A DNA stretch of 64,000 nucleotides from Paenibacillus sp. UNC451MF (GTDB lineage Bacteria; Bacillota; Bacilli; Paenibacillales; NBRC-103111). The DNA lies in NCBI RefSeq assembly GCF_000686845.1, contig NZ_JMLS01000027.1, positions 43,293-107,292 on the forward strand, read 5' to 3'. The notes beneath the pieces are model-generated. The model saw only the letters and a program-made list of their open reading frames with translations, was not told the DNA's origin and ran no database searches. Below, piece after piece: positions 1 to 9,000 of this stretch. The position numbers were made by a program, and so were the translations under genes. Every line of letters starts with the position of its first letter. Within the stretch, counting starts at the first letter, position 1.

Positions 1-7
1 CGATGCA

Positions 8-1825
8 TTGAAATGGAAAGCTAACATAGATGAATTATGGAAATATTGGTATGCCAACAAGGACTTGGATGAGAATGCCGGTCATTACAATTCTATCGGC
101 TTGAGCGCGGTCATTCGATTGGCGGAGCTTACAGGACGAACAGAGCAGCTTAAAGACGGCGAAGTTCGAAGCATGTTCGAGCGTTATCGCGATCAGGTGT
201 CACCATCAGGAGCCATGCCCGAATATGGCGATGATTACTTCGGTAATGAGTGGCAAACGTGGGTTTACGTATTTGAAGCTGCCGCTCGAATTTATGGTGA
301 TCCAACGTTCGTGGATGCTGCTTGGAAGATATTCGCATTCCACACGAAAAATTATCCTCTCCAATATGTTCCCGGTTCCTTCGATGACAATCTGTGGTCG
401 GTAGACAATCTATATCAGATGGCTGGAATTCTGACTGTACCACTGAACAGCAAGGTGAACCGTGTTGAAGGTGGAAGTAAAGTCACGAAGCGGAATGAAC
501 CAAGAAACCCTGGAGCTGCGGATAAGCTTATTCTGGGAACGAATCGCATTCCAGGAACTCCTTATGTGATGAGCGAGCTGTATGGAAGAGGCTACCATGC
601 TCACACAAACCGTATTGGAGCGCTGATGTATTACGAGGCAGGGAACGTGCCGTTATTCCACGGGTTGACAAGACACAACCGATCTGCAACCGATGCCAAC
701 GTGGTTGCGTTACTTCCGTCAGATGAGCCCTTTCCTAATCCTATGGATACTCCTGGACCTGGGGAGTGGCAGCATGAATCCATCCCCGTTCGTGCGCTTA
801 TGACTGGATCTCTGCAGGACCAAGAGAGCTTTACTCTGGATAAGATCACTCTGCGGCTGGCAGCTAAGAAGAGTGCTACATTCGTTATAGATCATTTGCG
901 ATTAGAAGGGCCAGCCGGTGTGAAGGTGATTGACGATTTCGATTCACTGTCACAATGGGAACGTAATGATAAGCCTTTCTCACTAGGTACGAATGCTGCC
1001 CATGGTGGCCATTCGCTAAATGTTAATGTGAAGCCGGGTGCGAATGTTTTTTATAACAACAAGGGATACAAGACGTCCTTTAATCTGAAAGATTATACGA
1101 CAATCAAATACGATTGGACTTATATCGCTCCCGAAAAGTTGGAAGTGGATTTCATATTTAGAGCGTGGGTGAAACCAGTCGATGGTGTTGAACTCCATGT
1201 TGATTTTTATCCAGCGGACACAAATTCAGTACCTCTTTTATCAGGGGCCAAAGCAGAGGCACATCTGAAGGATAGTTACGGGGAAATCCGTTTGGAAGAA
1301 TACTATACATTCGATAGTAGGCTGACAAGAAAGATGGTGTTAACAGAAGAAGGTGTCCTTGTATTGGTTGATGAGCTGCTGCCTGGAGCTTCTGCAGCCG
1401 GATACTCAGCAGGTCCTTTGTGGAATCTATACACGTTGAGAGAAAAGGGAACAAATTGGTTCGATTCTCAGGGAGAAGCGAAGACATGGTACAAGTCTGA
1501 CGGGATCGAAGTGACGGATTCAACCTCGCTGCTAGTGTATTATGGGCAGTCAGAGGGGCGCAGCTATGATGTATCCAATACTCCGATGAACGGGGGAATG
1601 AAACCATTCACGACTTTTGCTAAGCAAACGGTAACTCCAAACAAGCTCCTACGCTTCGTTACAGTTCTTGTTCCTCATAGCGCAACCGAAGCAGCATCTG
1701 AGATCGCTTTCTCTATACAAATTGATGAGGGTGCAGAGGCTACCGAAGTGAAGCTTAAGCATTCCAGAAGAACCCTTAGAATACGCGTTGACTCTATCGG
1801 CTGGAATGTCGAACGAGCCAAGTAA
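8..1825 (+). CDS. C-terminal part of a heparinase II/III-like polysaccharide lyase (5' end outside window)
   Basis: The frame is open back to the window edge (codons GAT GCA precede the TTG at 8), so these 605 residues are probably the C-terminal part of a longer protein and the TTG is unlikely to be the true start. Residues about 1-170 are helical and rich in Trp/Tyr, as in an alpha/alpha toroid (WQTWVYVFEAAARIYGD). A Tyr-His-x-His stretch (GYHAHTNR, near residue 195) resembles the catalytic His/Tyr region of heparinase II/III-like lyases. From about residue 250 to the end the chain is beta-rich. The next gene is an unsaturated uronyl hydrolase and sulfatases follow, which fits a lyase acting on a sulfated uronic-acid glycan. 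Exact family and substrate are uncertain. Confidence 0.6.
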   Translation: MKWKANIDELWKYWYANKDLDENAGHYNSIGLSAVIRLAELTGRTEQLKDGEVRSMFERYRDQVSPSGAMPEYGDDYFGNEWQTWVYVFEAAARIYGDPTFVDAAWKIFAFHTKNYPLQYVPGSFDDNLWSVDNLYQMAGILTVPLNSKVNRVEGGSKVTKRNEPRNPGAADKLILGTNRIPGTPYVMSELYGRGYHAHTNRIGALMYYEAGNVPLFHGLTRHNRSATDANVVALLPSDEPFPNPMDTPGPGEWQHESIPVRALMTGSLQDQESFTLDKITLRLAAKKSATFVIDHLRLEGPAGVKVIDDFDSLSQWERNDKPFSLGTNAAHGGHSLNVNVKPGANVFYNNKGYKTSFNLKDYTTIKYDWTYIAPEKLEVDFIFRAWVKPVDGVELHVDFYPADTNSVPLLSGAKAEAHLKDSYGEIRLEEYYTFDSRLTRKMVLTEEGVLVLVDELLPGASAAGYSAGPLWNLYTLREKGTNWFDSQGEAKTWYKSDGIEVTDSTSLLVYYGQSEGRSYDVSNTPMNGGMKPFTTFAKQTVTPNKLLRFVTVLVPHSATEAASEIAFSIQIDEGAEATEVKLKHSRRTLRIRVDSIGWNVERAK

Positions 1826-1829
1826 TAAA

Positions 1830-1871
1830 AAGAAGGTCTAGTCGCAATGAGCGATTAGGCCTTCTTCTTGT
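1830..1871. terminator. Bidirectional terminator between convergent genes
   Basis: An inverted repeat (AAGAAGG-TCTA-GTCGC / GCGAT-TAG-GCCTTCTT, loop AATGA) is flanked by A-rich DNA on the left and T-rich DNA on the right. It can serve both the lyase gene and the convergent uronyl hydrolase gene. Confidence 0.75.
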
Positions 1872-1898
1872 TAAAAATATACTTAGTAGAACATAACG

Positions 1899-2960
1899 TT
1901 ACAAATATTCAGCTAACAGCATCAGTGCTAATCCTTGGCCGTATAATGTGTCCTTGAATGGAATTAGATTATAGTCCTCGACGGTCTCCTTCACTGGAGT
2001 ACCGCCGGATACGCCTGTTACCCGACCTTCTTTGTCGATTTTGCTTATCAATGCAAAAGCCGTACGATGCGCAGCTTCACGATGCTTCTCATCAAGAAGC
2101 CCGCACTCGATAGCTCGAATGATACCCACAGCAATACCAGCGCTTCCGGAAGTTTCTTCATAGAAGTCCGGACGATCCATTACCGTATGCCACAGTCCAT
2201 TTTCATTTTGAAAGGAGATTAGGCTTGTCATTAGTCGAACATATAGCTCTCGAAGCTCAATCGGGACTTCTATGAGCTTGGACAAGCTTTGCATAATGCA
2301 AGGGAAGCCGAGAGCAATCCAAGCGTTGGCTCGTGTCCAGCGGGCCGCTGACATGTGATTGCCTTCTCCACAGTTCCAACCATGGTAAAGCACTCCTGTT
2401 TCACCGTCCTGAAGTAAACGCAGGTGAACCTCCAATTGGCGCAGCGCTTCTTCCGCATACTCCTTGGAGTTGAGCATGTTGGCGGCTTGTGCCAAGAACA
2501 GTACGGACATGTAGACGGTGTCAGCCCACACTTGCTCTGGAAACACAGCATTTTCGGTAACCGTATGCTCCAGTGCTCCTTCTCTTGTACGAGGAGCTTC
2601 CTGCATGAGCCATTCGGCTGTTAAGAGAACATCCTTTAAATAACTATCGTTTTGCTGAAAGCCATACAACGCTGGCAATATTGTGAATGGGGCCGTTGAG
2701 TTGATCGTCCGATGGACAAGTGATTTGCCATGATTACGAACCACCCAATCCACTAAATAATGGTATAGCTCCTCACGGCCGGATTTCTCGAAATAACGTA
2801 AAATCGAAATAACTCCAACTCCTGGAATCCAATCCCATAAGTTAATATTCATACGGGTATCACTGGATTTACCTGAAATCATGAATGCGTAGACGTCAGC
2901 AGCCTTATGCTTGGCCACTTCAGGAGAAATAGCGTAGGTTTGCAAATCATTTCCCTCCAT
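1899..2960 (-). CDS. Unsaturated glucuronyl/rhamnogalacturonyl hydrolase (GH88/GH105 family)
   Basis: 353 residues, no signal peptide, so a cytoplasmic enzyme. Family members hydrate and release the 4,5-unsaturated uronic acid that lyases leave at the end of oligosaccharides. The hallmark VWADTVYM (near residue 145) holds the putative catalytic Asp, and WTRANAW (near residue 205) is the typical Trp/Arg motif of this (alpha/alpha)6 barrel. The length fits the family. The start ATG at 2960 lies 13 bases after AAGGAGG; a TTG at 2945 is an alternative with its own GGAGGG. The gene is divergent from the binding-protein gene at 3301 and shares a mirrored operator with it. Whether the substrate is pectic or a sulfated glycan cannot be read from the sequence. 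Confidence 0.85.
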   Translation of the reverse strand: MEGNDLQTYAISPEVAKHKAADVYAFMISGKSSDTRMNINLWDWIPGVGVISILRYFEKSGREELYHYLVDWVVRNHGKSLVHRTINSTAPFTILPALYGFQQNDSYLKDVLLTAEWLMQEAPRTREGALEHTVTENAVFPEQVWADTVYMSVLFLAQAANMLNSKEYAEEALRQLEVHLRLLQDGETGVLYHGWNCGEGNHMSAARWTRANAWIALGFPCIMQSLSKLIEVPIELRELYVRLMTSLISFQNENGLWHTVMDRPDFYEETSGSAGIAVGIIRAIECGLLDEKHREAAHRTAFALISKIDKEGRVTGVSGGTPVKETVEDYNLIPFKDTLYGQGLALMLLAEYL

Positions 2961-3300
2961 TGTAAGGATTGTATTCCTCCTTATTATATAGAATAGCCTG
3001 GTATGAAACTCTCGATTGCTTGCTCAAAATTATAGGAATATTGCTAGTGTCTTAGTATGAATCATCGGAAACAACTTATAAATAATGGATAAAACTTGAA
3101 ATGATAAGCATTTTCGGGTTTTAAAGATAGCAATATTTCCATAATTGAGAGCAATATGAATACAGAATCCATAAGCCGGCTTTGGTATAATCAAATTAAC
3201 ATATAAAACGCTTTCAAATAATTAGTGTAAGAGCAGGATTATGCATACTGCAAAATCGCTGTGGTATTACTTTTTTATGAAACGAAGGGGGAATGGAAAT
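2961..3300. promoter_or_regulatory. Divergent regulatory region with mirrored AraC-type operators
   Basis: This 340-base gap holds two back-to-back promoters. The rightward one has an extended -10 (TGGTATAAT, 3183-3191). The leftward one has a TATAAT -10 on the minus strand (2988-2983). Each is preceded by a pair of direct half-sites starting AGCAA with a 21-bp period: plus strand 3129 and 3150; minus strand starting at 3045 and 3024. In both directions the distal half-site begins 57 bases before the -10. Neither promoter has a good -35, as expected for activator-dependent promoters. Confidence 0.75.
3203..3216 (-). promoter_or_regulatory. Candidate cre (CcpA) site
   Basis: On the minus strand the sequence TGAAAGCGTTTTAT fits the catabolite-responsive element consensus TGNAANCGNWNNCW except for one position. 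It lies just after the predicted transcription start of the binding-protein gene, where CcpA binding would repress by roadblock. Confidence 0.5.
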
Positions 3301-4599
3301 ATGAAAAAGAAATTATCTATTATTGTATGCTCGTTGGCGGCGGTGGGGTTGCTGGCTGGATGTTCAGGAGGAAAGCCTGCTCAAGAAAGTACAAGCACAG
3401 CTGCTCCCAAGGCAGAAGCCAAACCCGTAACCATCAAAATATATCAGTGGGTTGCGGTAGCAGACGATCAGTGGCAGCAGCTATACGTAGAACCAGTTAA
3501 GAAGAAATACCCACATATTACATTAGAACAAGTGACAAGAGGAAAAGGAACTAATCCTGAAGAGCTTGTAGCATCCGGCGAGTTTCCTGACATTTTCACG
3601 ATATCCAATGATATTCGACCCTATACGAATCTGGGATTAACACAGGATATGAGTACGCTTATTAAGAAGGAAAATATCGATTTAAGTAAATTCGATGCTT
3701 CTCTTACCGAGAGAAGCAAGGTAGACAATCAGATGGTAGCTTTTCCTTTCTATAGCAGTCCTACGGCTTTATATTACAACAAAGATATCTTTGATAAATT
3801 TGCCATTCCTTATCCGAAAGACGGCATGTATTGGGAAGATATTATCAATGTCGCCAAACAAGTGACAAGGTCAGATGCAGGTTTCCAATATAAAGGCTTG
3901 CATCCTCAAAGTATTTTTGCGATGAAAGGCGGGTTGCCGATCGATCTCTTGGATGCTAAGACGGATACGCCTACTATCAATAACGATCAATGGAAGCAAT
4001 TACTGACTTTATATGCGAATCTTTTATCAATTCCCGGGAACGAACCTAAAGGCGGAGCCTTTGCCGATGTAGTAAATACCTTTGTAAAGGATAAAAATAC
4101 GGCGATGGTCATTTCTAACATGATGCCTTCTATGCAGGAAGCGACTAAGAACGGATTGAACTGGGATATGGTGCAGCTGCCGAGCTATAAAGGCTATGAT
4201 GGCCTCAAAGGCTTGGGCGATACGATGTATATAGGTGTGAACAAGGTCAGCAAAAATCAAGATGATGCTATGAAAGTCCTCTCTGTGCTTACTTCGGAAG
4301 AAGTACAAACAACAATGGCCAAGAAATACGGATATTATCCTGTATTGGCAAGTAAAGCAGTTAAAGATTCCTTCGGTGCTGACATGGAGTTTCTCAAAGG
4401 GAAAAATGTGCAAGCTATTTTTAAAGGTCAAATTGCCCCATACATGCCAAGCTCGATGTACTCGGGTCATGCTGATGTCCGAAAAATTTTCAACGCAAAA
4501 GTTGCGGATGTCGTAGCTGGCAAAAAAGACGTGAACAGCGCTCTTCGCGAGGCTGATGAGGAAATTACCAAGTTGATGCCACAAATCAAGCAAAAATAA
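3301..4599 (+). CDS. Extracellular sugar-binding lipoprotein, orphan (SBP family 1)
   Basis: 432 residues from the ATG at 3301, which has AAGGGGG 10 bases upstream; an upstream ATG at 3241 has no good site. The N-terminus is a lipoprotein signal with lipobox LLAGC. The mature part is a periplasmic-binding-protein type II fold, with the segment YYNKDIFDKFAIPYPKDGM (near residue 160) common to sugar binders. No permease gene follows directly; the nearest permeases are at 7136 and 8106. It is a close paralogue of the proteins at 14443 and 61479 (shared FDKxxxxYPxDGxxW and KGKN(V/I)Q segments). Likely role: capture of an oligosaccharide released by the lyase and sulfatases. Confidence 0.85.
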   Translation: MKKKLSIIVCSLAAVGLLAGCSGGKPAQESTSTAAPKAEAKPVTIKIYQWVAVADDQWQQLYVEPVKKKYPHITLEQVTRGKGTNPEELVASGEFPDIFTISNDIRPYTNLGLTQDMSTLIKKENIDLSKFDASLTERSKVDNQMVAFPFYSSPTALYYNKDIFDKFAIPYPKDGMYWEDIINVAKQVTRSDAGFQYKGLHPQSIFAMKGGLPIDLLDAKTDTPTINNDQWKQLLTLYANLLSIPGNEPKGGAFADVVNTFVKDKNTAMVISNMMPSMQEATKNGLNWDMVQLPSYKGYDGLKGLGDTMYIGVNKVSKNQDDAMKVLSVLTSEEVQTTMAKKYGYYPVLASKAVKDSFGADMEFLKGKNVQAIFKGQIAPYMPSSMYSGHADVRKIFNAKVADVVAGKKDVNSALREADEEITKLMPQIKQK

Positions 4600-4619
4600 T
4601 AGGAATCATGTTGACGAGG

Positions 4620-4650
4620 ATTCAGTCCGATTCGGGCTGGGTCTTTTGTC
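4620..4650 (+). terminator. Terminator of the binding-protein gene
   Basis: A nine-pair stem with several G-U pairs (ATTCAGTCC / GGGCTGGGT, loop GATTC) is followed by CTTTTGTCTTT. Confidence 0.6.
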
Positions 4651-4764
4651 TTTATCTTAATATTTAATTGGGCTCAGGTCAGCGGTATTTTATTAATATA
4701 GTCATTGTTTCCATCTTGTGAGTCAACAAGAATATGTTATATTTTGGATAAAAGGCAAAAGGGG

Positions 4765-5118
4765 ATGATCGATTTCAATAAGATCCGAAATGGATACGGT
4801 ACTGAACTAAACCAACTAAAACCACTATTGAGTACTGCTTACCAAAACATACATGATTACCAGCTTAATCAAACCATTGAAAACGAGATGGAAATGCGGG
4901 CGGCCATAGCTGAAGCAGCCATCATTTTGTATGGATTTATACCATTTATCCCCACATCTAAAGGCAAGTATATTCAAGCGTTAAAAAGACATCAAGAAAT
5001 GACCTCATTCGATCTCATCATTTGCTTTGATCAGGCTATTTATGAATTGCATTTATGGACTATTTTAAAGGAGCTTGGCATAAAAAGGGGTAAGTGGTCT
5101 CGAGGTAATCAGCCCTGA
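4765..5118 (+). CDS. Hypothetical protein
   Basis: 117 residues from the ATG at 4765 (AAGG about 9 bases upstream); the frame is open to a GTG/ATG region at 4705 so the start is uncertain. The protein is predicted mostly helical, with no signal peptide and no motif I recognise. A hydrophobic stretch (AAIAEAAIILYGFIPFIP, residues about 48-65) may be a buried helix. It stands alone between the binding protein and the reductase at 5290. Confidence 0.5.
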   Translation: MIDFNKIRNGYGTELNQLKPLLSTAYQNIHDYQLNQTIENEMEMRAAIAEAAIILYGFIPFIPTSKGKYIQALKRHQEMTSFDLIICFDQAIYELHLWTILKELGIKRGKWSRGNQP

Positions 5119-5211
5119 CACCCAATCCGAATAGATTAAAAAATAAGTTAGTGAATATCGAAGGGAATTTCAATCTTTTCCAGAAAGATATACGTGGTAG
5201 TGTTTGGGTGA

Positions 5212-5240
5212 TTGTGTCACAAGGCGGCAGGAACAATAAT
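5212..5240 (+). promoter_or_regulatory. Candidate promoter for the NmrA-type reductase
   Basis: TTGTGT, 17-base spacer, AATAAT, located 50 bases upstream of the start at 5290. The -35 matches the consensus only partly. Confidence 0.4.
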
Positions 5241-5289
5241 GTTGCGGCTTAACTTAACTAAAAAGAAACAATAGAAAGGAAGATACCGA

Positions 5290-6114
5290 ATGTCCATAGT
5301 CATCACTGGAGCGAATGGTAAATTAGGAAGTCTAATTATAGAACACCTGCTGAGCCAATCATCGGCAGATCAAATCGTTGCATGCGTTAGACATCCCGAG
5401 AAAGCAATCCATTTTGAAAAACAGGGCATTGAAGTTCGGTTCTGTGATTATGATCAACCGGAATCGCTACCTCAAGCCTTTGCTGGAGCGGATAAACTGT
5501 TATTTATATCCAGTTCCCATCATGATGATACGGTTCGTTTGGACCAACACCAGCGGATCATCGAATCCGCGAAACTAGCAAAAGTTCAACATATTTTATA
5601 CACAAGCTTTGCATTCCCAGAGCAAGGCTCCATTTCATTAACTCAATTGCATTTAAGTACGGAGAGAGCTATTGTTGCATCTGGAATACCCTATACTTTT
5701 CTGCGCAATGCTTTGTATATTGATTTTGTCGGTGCTATCGGTTTAGATACAGCCATAACCACAGGTGAACTGAATGTTCCCCCCGGCGATTGGAAGTTTA
5801 ATACGGTAACTCGTGAGGATCTTGCTCTGGGTATCGCTGCGATTCTTAGAGAATCAGGTCATGAAGGTAAGACGTATGAGTTAACGGCTTCACATTCGTG
5901 GACATTCGATGAACTGGTTGAAGTATTGTCCATTCTCAGTGGGAAGCCCGTTGCACTCCGGCAGGATAACCAGATTAAGAACTGGATCTTCGGTTTTCTT
6001 AGCAAGATTGATACCTCCTCCACTTCAACAGACTTGGAAAGACTCATGGGAAGACCTGTCACATCATTGAAAGATAGCATTAAAAGAATACTGGAAGAAG
6101 CAAATGGCAGCTAG
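5290..6114 (+). CDS. NmrA-like NAD(P)-dependent reductase (quinone oxidoreductase QorB type)
   Basis: 274 residues. The N-terminus MSIVITGANGKLGSLI is a Rossmann dinucleotide-binding loop (G-x-x-G-x-x-G type), and the spacing CVRHPEKA after strand two is typical of the atypical SDR/NmrA family to which NAD(P)H:quinone oxidoreductase 2 belongs. The length matches. AGAAAGGAAG precedes the ATG. It appears monocistronic. The likely role is reduction of quinones or redox sensing in the cytoplasm; the substrate cannot be deduced. Confidence 0.8.
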   Translation: MSIVITGANGKLGSLIIEHLLSQSSADQIVACVRHPEKAIHFEKQGIEVRFCDYDQPESLPQAFAGADKLLFISSSHHDDTVRLDQHQRIIESAKLAKVQHILYTSFAFPEQGSISLTQLHLSTERAIVASGIPYTFLRNALYIDFVGAIGLDTAITTGELNVPPGDWKFNTVTREDLALGIAAILRESGHEGKTYELTASHSWTFDELVEVLSILSGKPVALRQDNQIKNWIFGFLSKIDTSSTSTDLERLMGRPVTSLKDSIKRILEEANGS

Positions 6115-6273
6115 TATAGCGATTGTAAGGATATTCACTCAGGGATAAGGTTGGGATTGGACATGAAACAGCCATGATTGGTAGCGCAAAATGCACAGTC
6201 GTTCTGTTACAATACGGACAAGTACGATGAAGAGCTTTTTGGAAGCAACCAACAAAAGAGAGGTTTTCATGAC

Positions 6274-6903
6274 ATGTTCAGTAGCAGACGTCTATATGGA
6301 ATAATGGCACTAATCACCATCATCTATCTCATTTATGTGACCTATATGAACTTTATCTACGATCCGCAGGCAGCTGATTTTCTACAACATAAAGCAGGTC
6401 TCAAAAAGCAGGTACAGCTCCCCATATGGCTTAATATCATGTATGTTCATGTAGGATTTGCATGTCTGGCTATGATATCGGGCGCCCTTAATTTCTCGCA
6501 GAGATTGCTGACACAATACCGAAGGTTTCACCGAATCAACGGCTATGTGTATCTTGCCGCTATTATGCTTGTCGATATCACATCCGGCTATATGGCTCCT
6601 TATGCGACTGGCGGCAAGATCAATAGCATCGCATTCAATTTTTTGAATCTGATATGGCTGGTATTCACCATAGCGGCTATTGTACAAATCAAGAAGAAGC
6701 GGGTAATCAAGCATCGTAAATGGATGATAAGAAGCTATGCGTTTTGTTTTACCAATCTGTTTATTCATCTGATAACAACGACCATGCATCGATGGATCGG
6801 TTTGGTATACGAAACAAGCTACACCTTAGGTGTATATGGCTCGATCCTATCCCTTCTTGTTATCGCAGAGATCATTATTAGGAAGCAGCGGTTAAATAAA
6901 TAA
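6274..6903 (+). CDS. DUF2306-like multipass membrane protein
   Basis: 209 residues from the ATG at 6274 (AGAGAGG about 10 bases upstream); the longer frame from TTG 6178 has no ribosome site. At least six hydrophobic segments are visible, beginning LYGIMALITIIYLIYV. Conserved-looking histidines (HVGF, RFHRINGY, KHRKWMIRSYA) are characteristic of the DUF2306 family, whose function is not established. A good terminator follows. Confidence 0.7.
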   Translation: MFSSRRLYGIMALITIIYLIYVTYMNFIYDPQAADFLQHKAGLKKQVQLPIWLNIMYVHVGFACLAMISGALNFSQRLLTQYRRFHRINGYVYLAAIMLVDITSGYMAPYATGGKINSIAFNFLNLIWLVFTIAAIVQIKKKRVIKHRKWMIRSYAFCFTNLFIHLITTTMHRWIGLVYETSYTLGVYGSILSLLVIAEIIIRKQRLNK

Positions 6904-6923
6904 GTTGGAGAGATACACTTGAA

Positions 6924-6952
6924 GCTGTCGGCATTTTAGCCGGCGGTTTTTT
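6924..6952 (+). terminator. Terminator after the DUF2306-like gene
   Basis: GTCGGC / GCCGGC stem (extended by flanking pairs), six-base loop, then GGTTTTTT. Confidence 0.8.
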
Positions 6953-7135
6953 CGTATGGAATGAGAACGTTTTTGATTGACAAGACAAAATGATAAACAT
7001 GACACAACATAATGATATTACTCTTTGGTCATCTTTCGTATATTATAAATATTAAATTAAATCCGATTAAAAACATGCGAATTAAAGTATTTAAAATATC
7101 AGAATCGAAGATGAGAGAATGGAGCAAGTAACCCT

Positions 7136-8095
7136 ATGAATACCTACTCGAATAGTAAAATTGCTTCAGAGCCGGTACGTCCACGACTTCATTACCGCAC
7201 CCGTAAGGAGCTATGGTGCCTGCTGTTCATTGCGCCACAAGTTATATTGTTCACGCTGTTCACGGTATATCCGATTGGAATGAGCTATATTTATGCTTTT
7301 TTTAATTGGAATGGCTACGGACCGCTGAAGGATTACGTAGGCTTGGATAACTTCATCGAGACGTTGTTAGACCCAATCTTCTGGAATGCATTTCGCAACA
7401 GCCTTCTGTTTATGGCATGGATTGTCGTGCTGCAGGTACCGTTGGCACTTCTGCTGGCATTGCTACTCAATGTCCAATGGCTGAAAGGGAAGGTTGTGTA
7501 CCGGACTATTTATTTTCTTCCAGTGGTCACGACGACTGCGGTTGTTGGCCTGGTGATGCGATTTATTTTCGGAGCCTACAAAGGACTTGTTAATGAAGTG
7601 CTTATCCGGCTAGGACTGCTCTCGGCACCAATAGACTGGCTTGGATCGATCGACACTGCTTTTATGATTGTTGTGTTGGTAGGTATTTGGAAAAGTTTCG
7701 GAATGAAATTGATCTATTGGCTGGCTGGGATTCAATCGCTGCCCAAAGAGCTGTTCGAAGCGGCCCGAATCGATGGAGCGTCGGCCATTCAACTGCTGCG
7801 CTATATCACGGTGCCACTCCTGCTGCCGGTTGGAAGTGTCATTGTGCTGATGTCTGCAGTAAATGCTCTTCACGTATTCGATTTGGTAAAATCTATGACC
7901 GATGGCGGACCTGCGTTTAAGACCGATATGGTCGATGTATACATATATCGCTATGCCTTTTCGGGAAAAGGTGAAGCACGTGTAGGATTTGCATCTGCAG
8001 CAGGAGTTCTGTACGGCATTGTCGTTATGGTGATATCGCTGCTTCTTGGATTGCTCGTGAAACTAACGGGTGGTCGTAATAAAGCGAGTTTGTAA
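7136..8095 (+). CDS. Sugar ABC transporter permease, MalF/UgpA type
   Basis: 319 residues with six predicted membrane segments and the permease EAA loop ELFEAARIDGASAIQLLRYI near residue 215, which contacts the ATPase. Typical of carbohydrate uptake CUT1 permeases. The second permease (8106) and a binding protein (9001) follow in the same operon. No ATPase gene is present; in Firmicutes such importers commonly use a shared MsmX-like ATPase encoded elsewhere. The upstream gap has an AT-rich promoter region around 7041-7049 and two AATGATA repeats 22 bases apart (6989, 7011). Confidence 0.9.
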   Translation: MNTYSNSKIASEPVRPRLHYRTRKELWCLLFIAPQVILFTLFTVYPIGMSYIYAFFNWNGYGPLKDYVGLDNFIETLLDPIFWNAFRNSLLFMAWIVVLQVPLALLLALLLNVQWLKGKVVYRTIYFLPVVTTTAVVGLVMRFIFGAYKGLVNEVLIRLGLLSAPIDWLGSIDTAFMIVVLVGIWKSFGMKLIYWLAGIQSLPKELFEAARIDGASAIQLLRYITVPLLLPVGSVIVLMSAVNALHVFDLVKSMTDGGPAFKTDMVDVYIYRYAFSGKGEARVGFASAAGVLYGIVVMVISLLLGLLVKLTGGRNKASL

Positions 8096-8105
8096 GGGGG
8101 GTGAG

Positions 8106-8948
8106 ATGAATATGACTAATATAGTACGACTTGGTGGGAAAGGGCTCATTCATCTTTTCCTGATGGGGCTCGGAATCATTTGGATTTATCCGTTTGTCTG
8201 GATGATCATGGCATCGTTCAAGACGAACAATGAGTACATCGCTGCCGGCATCAAGCTGCTGCCCCAATCGTTTCAGTTCACTAATTACAAACGGGCGTGG
8301 GAGACTGCCCATTTCTCCGTCTACTTCTGGAATACAGTCATCATCACGGTTTCAGTGGTGCTTATCGTGATAGTTGTCTGTTCGCTAACAGGGTATGCGG
8401 TCGGAAGGTTCCGCTTTCGGGGGCGGTTGATCTTCGTATCTGCAATTACGGCGACGATGTTTATGCCTAAGGGCTATACAATCATACCCGTATACACACT
8501 GATTAACTCACTCGGGCTGAACAACTCTTTGTGGGGGATTATTCTGGCTGAGGTCGGAGGTGCACACGTGCTGTTCATTCTGCTCTTCGTTGCCCACTTC
8601 CGCAGTTTGCCGAAGGAGCTTGAGGAATCAGCTGAGATGGATGGAAGCGGGTTTGTCCGGACCTTCCTACAAATTATGCTTCCGCTATCGAAGCCAATTC
8701 TTGCAACGACTGCCATTATGCAGTTTATGTGGACGTGGAACGCATTTCTAATGCCCCTTATTTTTACGCTCGGGAAGCCGAAGCTGCGCACGCTTGGGGT
8801 AGGTATGTTTCAGTTCGTCGGCGAAAATACGATGGATTGGACGGGGATGGCGGCAGCAGCGAGTATCTCGCTTATCCCTATTCTGATTGTATTTATTTTA
8901 CTTCAGCGATTTTTCATTGAAGGCGTCGCTGGAGCAGTCAAAGGCTAG
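8106..8948 (+). CDS. Sugar ABC transporter permease, MalG/UgpE type
   Basis: 280 residues from the ATG at 8106, chosen because AAGGGGGG ends five bases upstream; a second ATG lies two codons later. Six membrane segments. The EAA loop ELEESAEMDGSGFVRTFLQI sits near residue 180. The gene starts 10 bases after the partner permease stop, so the two are co-translated. It ends 52 bases before the binding protein start. Confidence 0.9.
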   Translation: MNMTNIVRLGGKGLIHLFLMGLGIIWIYPFVWMIMASFKTNNEYIAAGIKLLPQSFQFTNYKRAWETAHFSVYFWNTVIITVSVVLIVIVVCSLTGYAVGRFRFRGRLIFVSAITATMFMPKGYTIIPVYTLINSLGLNNSLWGIILAEVGGAHVLFILLFVAHFRSLPKELEESAEMDGSGFVRTFLQIMLPLSKPILATTAIMQFMWTWNAFLMPLIFTLGKPKLRTLGVGMFQFVGENTMDWTGMAAAASISLIPILIVFILLQRFFIEGVAGAVKG

Positions 8949-9000
8949 CTGCATTTACAATAAAAATTTAATGTTGAACTGTAGAAGGGAAGAACTCATC

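Noticed and set aside
4027..4593. 188-codon minus-strand frame
   Set aside because: Opposite the sugar-binding lipoprotein with intact lipobox and fold motifs.
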